From positions 29,979,001-30,043,000 of the forward strand of contig NC_073348.2 in NCBI RefSeq assembly GCF_027580225.2: a stretch of 64,000 bases of DNA. The letters are read 5' to 3'. Position 1 is the stretch's first letter. The number at the start of each line of letters is the position of its first letter. The translations under genes were made by a program, and so were the position numbers. The stretch comes from Misgurnus anguillicaudatus (taxonomy: Eukaryota; Chordata; Actinopteri; Cypriniformes; Cobitidae). The notes under the pieces are model-generated. The model was not told the DNA's origin. It made no database searches and was given only the letters and a program-made list of their open reading frames with translations. This document shows positions 57,772 through 64,000 of the stretch, one piece after another.

Positions 57772-57984
57772 GTCCAGCCCCTTCTCCACTGTAATCGTGT
57801 GAGAACTGACATTGACGAGCTGAGCTGAATATTTTTCAACTCGAAAAACCGCAGAGCGCCGGCTATCAGAGAGCGAAAAAAATGCCAGCTGCTGGCTTTT
57901 TTGAAAAACGCTGCACTTCCATTAAAAACAATTGAAAACATACGCCGGCTGCTGGCGTAAAAGCTTTGGTGTGCACGCCCCCTT

Positions 57985-60777
57985 AAGAACATTGGGTGAA
58001 AATATAACCTTGATATCTTGAATATTGACTGAGTGGAGTCATGTCAAACACTCAAATCAATTTGAAATCAAACATTGATGCTCATAACCTCATCATTAGA
58101 TTACGAGACTTCAGTCTGGATTTCACAGTCAGGGTCACATTTTCGGATGAGCTGCTCCTTTAATGTTCAAGCATCATTACCTGATGCAAAAAGGGAATGC
58201 TGGCATTTTAGAGTGCATGTGTTACTGTTTGATAGGACAACACTTGAGTCTAGTGTCTGTGATTCATCTCATCACGCCGGCATGATAGATTAGCGGCCAA
58301 TCACGGCCAGGGCTTACGAGGCCTTTTCTTCAGATGCGAAGGCGCTACTGTAGGGTTGAGCCTCACTTCTCCTGCTTGTCCAGAAGATTGACTGCTTGAC
58401 ATCGCTCTGACCTTTCCGTCTCTTTTTGATAGAGTTCACCTGTTTCTTCGCAAGCCATCTCTAAACGCTGTGTCCACTGAACGCTATTAACACAGTGAAT
58501 ACTGTCCGCTCTTCTGCTAAAATGTAAAGAAAGAGCAGCACTCGACCTTAACCTGTTTATCGTTTTGAAAGAAGTAGTGAGTTATTTACCAGAACACAAT
58601 ACAGAATAGCAGCAGTGAAAGGTTTCTGACAGAATACGGAGCATTTATTGATACAATATCTGTATTTTAAGGTAGTGTAGCTATATAGGGTGTGTGAAAG
58701 TATAAAACAATCAACTGTCAGATTATATTGATTTCACAAACTAGTATAATGTGTTCTTTGAGATTATGTTGAATGAAATTTCTTATTAGTTCTATTAGTG
58801 CTATTGCTTTTTATAGGTGTGCCATCTACTTCATTTTCTGTAATCTGTATCTAGGGTGCAGGATATTATACAGATTTTGGGGTGGGCTCTTTTTTGACTT
58901 GGGTCATTAGGCAGCCACATAGCAACTGCATATCGGTGTGCTGCTAAAATTCACCCCGAATGACTTCGCAGGCACATACACTGTACACCCTGGTGGGTTT
59001 CAAACAGACAAATATAGTTTCGAATATGATCTCAATTTTGTGTTATTATTCTGTTTCTTCCTCTCTTAATGCATGTTGCCAAGTAATTCGGCCCTTCTTG
59101 TTAAGTATCCAGCCTACATCAGTGACACACTTCAAATAGTTCAAATGCTTATTTTCGGAATAACTACTTCCATTAGTCCGGTGAGGATATCTAACCTCAA
59201 AACATGCGGAGAGCTCTCACTTTAAGCCACCCGCCAGGAGCCGACAAGCGAAGGACGTGATTATGGTGTATATTTATCAACAAAGAAAACAAGTACATGA
59301 AGACATTTAAGTGCAACATAACTGTGATGGATACAGATATACTCATGCCTTTATGCTGATAGGTATGGTTTTGCTCTTAAGTGATTTGTCTATCGTTTTG
59401 ATGTATGATGCACTTACTGCCGTCTTGCTTTTGAGTAATGATTCGGTTATCGTGAGAAGGTATGAACTGCAATTCACCCTTAGACAACCTTAAAATCACT
59501 TAGAGCCAATTGATTTAATAAAGACCTGCACTGAGACATTTTTAGCTTTGGGTAAAGGATAGGTCATCTGAAGTTTGTGTTGTTGTTGTTTTGGATCGCT
59601 ACACATTTATAATCACTCTTGTCAAGCTCAATAGAGGACAAAAGACAACACTGTTCCATTGTCTCCCCATAATTCATTCATATCTTTTCCTTTGTCCTTC
59701 TCCCACACACGGTGAATCCTATCAGTGCAATAGCACAGTGGACATAAAAAGCAGCACCTGGCCAAACCGAAACTTAAATCACTTTAATCACCCATCCCGC
59801 CTCACGCCACCACACCTCCTCTGTGGGTCGGACTCCCGGTCCGCTGCAGATCTCCGCATGGCTGCTTGCAGATTGTAACAGATGAAGCAGCTCATAAGCT
59901 GCATGTGGTGCCAGATGCATTGCTCCTGTCCCTCCATAACAGACCCATTAGCCGGTGATTTAAGTCTCCTCTGGCTAATCTGTCATAACAACTGCTCAGC
60001 CTCCTACCTTCTGCCTCCTGAGAGGCTCCGATGAAGTTCCCATCTAAATCATACGATTGGCTCGTTTTCTATAGGTCCTGGGGCTCTGGGCCCGTGAGGA
60101 CCTTAATGGTCCTACAATGATTTTAACAGCTTAGAGGCTTGCAATTTAGCCCACACAGTGGTCCTGTCATTCAAGTGCCCTCTGCCCATAAGTTTCGCTG
60201 ACTGTGCAGCCAGAAAGAACAAATAAACTCCATATTTCGAGATAATGATGGGCTTTGATTTGGCTAGTGGGGTGTTTTCCGGACAGTTTTCTTGTTTGAT
60301 AAGCTTTAAAAATGTATTACGTGCAATAAAAGCTGTGATTTAGGAACAGTGGACTAGGGAGAATTTATTGACACCTTCTAGTGTTCATGATTACGAAATG
60401 AGGTTAATAAATGAGGGTCGATTCGGGAAGCTGTTAGGGGCAGATGCGCATAATAGCCAGGGTTTAATGTAAAAGGCCAATATTGGATGATGGAGCATTT
60501 GCCAATCACAGTGATATGTGACAGATTCGGCTGCCACCCACCTTGAAAAATAACAGGCGTCAAGCTGTCAAAAGGACTGGGCCGTCAACGTTTGATTTAT
60601 GACCGCATACAGTAATCTGAATTTCAGGACTTTTACACAAGAGCTTTTGATGATGACCTGAATCAGATCAGAATTGAGTTTATTTGGTAGGCGCAAAAGA
60701 GTTTTTTTTATTATGATGCACATCTGATTTTTGGTCTCGTTTGTGTGTTGTTTACAGCTGTTAGATATGAACCAATA
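57985..60777. other. Unassigned, possibly unique host DNA
   Basis: The longest stretch here without a recognised repeat. 59870-60250 is somewhat GC-richer and free of simple repeats. Small frames at 58075-58293 and 59591-59878 have no domain. Confidence 0.4.
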
Positions 60778-61295
60778 TTAACTCTTTCCCCGCCATTTGG
60801 AGTTATCTCGTCAATTTAGAGAAAACATTTGCATAAACAAACATGCTCCTGATGAATTTTTATGTTAATCTGCAATACCGCGATTATCCATGCACTTACC
60901 CAATTTATAAAAAAACTGAAGCCAAAACATTATTTACTAATTTTAAACTCTGTGTATGTTTTGGTTATCATTCTGAATCTGATATCTAACAAAATTCCTT
61001 CACAAAAATGCAATTATTTCAGCTTTTTGCTAAAAAAAATTATTTTTAAAGAAAAATACATATACAGTATTTAAGAGTTTATAAGCAGGAAAAAAATATA
61101 TGGTGAAACTTTTTGTTCCCGTTTTGTTTGTTTGTTTGAAAGCAGAGGGTCTGTTCTTTCATTCGATATATTTGTATGTTTATATATTTTTAGAAGAAAA
61201 TTTTCTTGGAAGGCATTTTGTGAAACTTTTGTGAAAATCACAAAAAAATGCTGGCAGGCAACTTTAAAAAAAATGGCTAGTGGGGAATGAGTTAA
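60778..61295. mobile_element. TTAA-flanked element, copy B
   Basis: TTAACTCTTTCCCCGCCA at the left and AGTGGGGAATGAGTTAA at the right, TTAA on both sides. 518 bp. It lacks the foldback that interrupts copy A and so serves as its empty-site control. Confidence 0.85.
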
Positions 61296-61299
61296 AATG

Positions 61300-61458
61300 T
61301 GTTTCTATAGCTTAACTGTGCATATGTGCATAACATTAGCAGGACAAACGTCATGGGTTTGAACACACTTACTGATAAAAAATGTATAGCTTGAATGGAC
61401 TGTAAGTCACTTAATGAATAAAAGCATATGCGAAATGCATAAATGCAAGTGTAAATGA
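61300..61458 (+). repeat. tRNA-derived SINE, nearly complete
   Basis: The head has a degenerate B-box-like GTCATGGGTTTGAACAC. The tail ACTGTAAGTCACTTAATGAA followed by AAATGCATAAATGCAAGTG is that of a common fish SINE. It lies directly beside the TTAA element. Confidence 0.7.
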
Positions 61459-62454
61459 TGATATACAGGTAATTTGGAAATTTCCCTGTACTCCCGGTCA
61501 ATGGATGGGTGGTATTTCAGATACATGTATTTATGTATTTAAAATGACTTGAAAAATGTTTATGTAATTGTATTTATGTATTTTAAATACATTTAAAATT
61601 AGAATTTTTGTATATTCAAAATACATAAAATACATTGTGGCACTAAACCTCTTTATCAGGCATCATGGTCCCTAATCTAAAAATTCATGCACGTAAGCTG
61701 CATGTGTAAAACTCAATTAATTTTCTGCAATAAAGTGAGGGTGTCATGGTCAATTTCATTTGTATTTTGTGTATTTTCAAAATACAAAATACGTTATTTT
61801 GTATTAAACTTCCACACAGTATTTTGTATTTGTAATTTATTTCCATGTATTTGTGTGCATCTCTGCTCACGGTTACCTGAAAAAGTCATGGAATTGCTAA
61901 GTGTTTTATTTTCCTGGTAAATTTTAGCTGTGAAATATTTTAGCAGGTAGTAATCGCCCTCTATGAATGCAATGTCTCGCGAATGTCTTTTTAAATTTCT
62001 CATTCAGTCATGAACTGAAATAATCATGAAATTCATTGGTGAACCTGTAGGAACCCTGGATGTTATTTGTCTCCGAATTTGCAGCTCTTACAATGCATCT
62101 TGACAGACAGATGCAGATGTTGTGCATGTGAAGTTGTGGTACCAAATACAAACAGGAACAAGCACATAAATAACACAGTAGTGACAATAACATCTTCCAT
62201 TTGAACAGGCGTCTAGGCAATAGACATGCAGTCACACCTCATATAGTTGAATAAATAAGAATAGATATTTCCTAAAGTATGTTTCAAAAAATATACTGGG
62301 CATAGTAAAGGTTTGAAAAGCTGAAAATATTAGTGATATTTGGGATGGGATAAGTCATGGAAATGTATTAAAATTTAAACTACTATATTTCAGGATTGTT
62401 ATAGTAATGGGAAAATCATTCATTTTACTTTAGAGTGCACCTATTTAATTGCTA
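61459..62454. other. Unassigned AT-rich DNA
   Basis: ATACAAAATAC-like words repeat around 61530-61830. No exon recognised. Confidence 0.4.
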
Positions 62455-62700
62455 AAAATAATGTTATTTTGTGTATTTGGTTTAATACAATGTGTTTGCG
62501 GGCTTTATGTTTAAAACTCACATTATGTTCTACATACCGCACATTTTTGTAGCTCCAGATATACTGCTTTCCTCAAACGCTCTGATAGGCCAGCTAATTT
62601 TTAAGTTGTGGTTGCCCTGAATACCTCTGACGTCAGCCGGAAATGTGACGCTCCTTACCATGTTTGAAAGATTCGCTCACAATGCAATGCTAACAGGAGT
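62455..62700 (-). repeat. Dispersed repeat, second copy
   Basis: Minus-strand match to 17540-17955, including the GACGCTCCTTACCATGTTTG core. Confidence 0.65.
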
Positions 62701-62999
62701 TAACTTACAGGCTGTGAGTCCAAGCGGGAGGAATCATGATAACGTCGGTCTTCTCTACATCATCCGGCCTAGGAAGCAAACAGTTGCCTACAATACATTT
62801 GTGTTTGTTGTAGTCCGATCTTTTACTTTGGGGTTTGTACCTTTTGCATATCATTAACGTGTACTTACACACCAAAGGAAATTTAACAACGTGAATCGGA
62901 CGATAGTTGCACCAGTAATGTATTTTGCACATTTTAGATGATGCATTTTTCAAAAAGTTAATTTACTTTAACTGAAAGGCAGGACTTTAATTCCTACAC
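62701..62999. other. Unassigned DNA
   Basis: Nothing recognised; it may continue the repeat at 62455-62700. Confidence 0.35.
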
Positions 63000-63161
63000 T
63001 CTTACATAAGCTGTCACTTACTATTTTAAAACATACACAGTTGTACTTAAAGGGTGCATATTAGTTCCTCAAAGCTGCATATTGTAGCTAAAAGGAAGAT
63101 ATCTGTACCTAAATGATTTATTTTAGGACCTTTTTAAAGGGTTACTTTATTTCTGACAGTG
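63000..63161. repeat. GGTACC-type miniature element, copy 8 (decayed)
   Basis: CTGTCACTTACTATTTTAAA, ATTAGTTCCTCAAAG, GTACCTAAATGATTTATTTT and TTTCTGACAGTG follow the family order with mutations. Confidence 0.6.
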
Positions 63162-64000
63162 TACAGCAACCATTTTAAGCATTACAATTTCTCATTTGCA
63201 TTTCTATGACTGGTTTATCTCTTTTATATCACCTCTCTCTGGCGGTTACAGTATCCGAACTGAGAGCTACAAAACTCTCCATGATGCAAATACCAGATAT
63301 TTTTAGCTCTCTCTGTGTGCTTTTTATGGGAGCTTTATTGAGAAAAGATCGTGAAAGTAACATTCGGATTTCAAACGAACATATTAAATGCAATGTTTAC
63401 TGCGATTTGTTGAAACGGCACTGCGGCAAGCTGTCCCCTGCTGTTTGAGGAAATATCATCCATCACTTTCATCTTTAGACACTTTGAACAGTTTTACACT
63501 GATACCACAATGTTCGGCTCCGCTCACTGCGTTTAGTCACAGGGATGTGAGATTTTCACCTCATCATCTGACAGGGTTTGTGTTTTATTTGAACAAGAGC
63601 TTACACTACGGCAAGAGCAGGTGCGCTCTCTCTCTTCCTCTCTCACTCTCTCTCTCTCTCTCTCTCTTTCTCCTATGCCGCATTTCATTTGTCATGGTCC
63701 AAACTTATCTCCAAGACGTGCTGAAATGCAGAGGGCCGCATGCTGATAACCCTGCCAACGGGAGAGCAGCATGAGTGCCGCAGGCAGCTCCTCATGGAGG
63801 GGATCCATCTGATGCTTAATCGAACCCGATTCCCCCATGCGCTCTCTGTCTATTTTATTAATCATGTGTATATAGACATCTGAAATTTAAATATAATCAG
63901 ATCTAAATGACTTTAGCACCCACTTCAGGCACATTGTCCCATTATCATTGCAATGTCTTCCTCTAATATCTTTCTGGGTCCTGGAGCTGTATTGTTTCAT
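63162..64000. other. Unassigned DNA with a CT array
   Basis: The frames at 63206-63448 and 63388-63774 show no domain; the latter runs through the CT array. A possible unique region. Confidence 0.4.
63626..63668. repeat. (CT)n microsatellite
   Basis: CT-rich run with two short interruptions. Confidence 0.95.

Larger units (their letters stand above)
54357..57984. mobile_element. Large palindromic element of the GTGCACACCAAAGC family, multiply interrupted
   Basis: The left edge GGGGGCGTGCACACCAAAGC (preceded by a second copy of the same 24 bases) is matched at the right by GCTTTGGTGTGCACGCCCCC. The inner arms share GCCAGCAGCT, CGGCGCTCTGCG and CAGTGGAG blocks in inverted order. Interruptions are a hAT (54448-56459), a miniature element (56633-57180) and a small hAT (57323-57771). 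The units at 47424 and 50341 have related inner blocks (GTTTTCAATT, CAGTGGAGGAGGGGCGGG). Confidence 0.8.

Noticed and set aside
63388..63774. 128-codon reading frame
   Set aside because: The frame runs through a CT microsatellite (leucine/serine repeats) and has no domain or splice context.

Overview
The window looks like a teleost, most likely cyprinid, nuclear genome. This is judged from the mix of Tc1-like and hAT DNA transposons, palindromic miniature elements, tRNA-derived SINEs and long CA/GA/CT arrays in an AT-rich background. I recognise no complete host gene. All longer protein-like signals belong to broken transposon genes, apart from two weak exon candidates near 16.9 kb and 46.3 kb. 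The window is best read as intergenic or deep-intronic DNA that has taken repeated transposon insertions.

Layout. 0-5.9 kb: a GGTACC-rich miniature element split by an insertion that carries a RecQ-type helicase fragment, then a long palindromic element. 5.9-12 kb: a hAT relic with two further insertions, more GGTACC elements, a foldback with a THAP-like coding start in each arm, and a TIR element. 13.8-18 kb: two tandem DNA elements with degenerate THAP-like first exons (the second holds a hAT), an orphan exon-like block and a dispersed repeat. 20.5-22.6 kb: two hAT remnants encoding BED zinc fingers. 28-34.6 kb: a Tc1 element broken by a hAT that is broken by a second hAT, followed by another Tc1 with a decayed transposase. 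35-45.6 kb: miniature elements, a 1.5-kb hAT, an antisense Tc1 relic with nested insertions, and a further Tc1. 47-58 kb: several palindromic families with hAT insertions, one of which contains a tRNA-derived SINE. 58-64 kb: mostly unassigned sequence with a TTAA-flanked element, a SINE and two dispersed repeats.

The strongest evidence is structural. Seven hAT insertions have perfect 8-bp target duplications, one has an 8-bp duplication with one mismatch, and one further foldback has a perfect 8-bp duplication. Three Tc1-type insertions sit between TA dinucleotides. These junctions give exact ends and a relative order of insertion. None of the transposase genes is intact, so any movement would need proteins supplied from elsewhere. 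Family names come from domain motifs and from recall of fish repeats; no database was searched.
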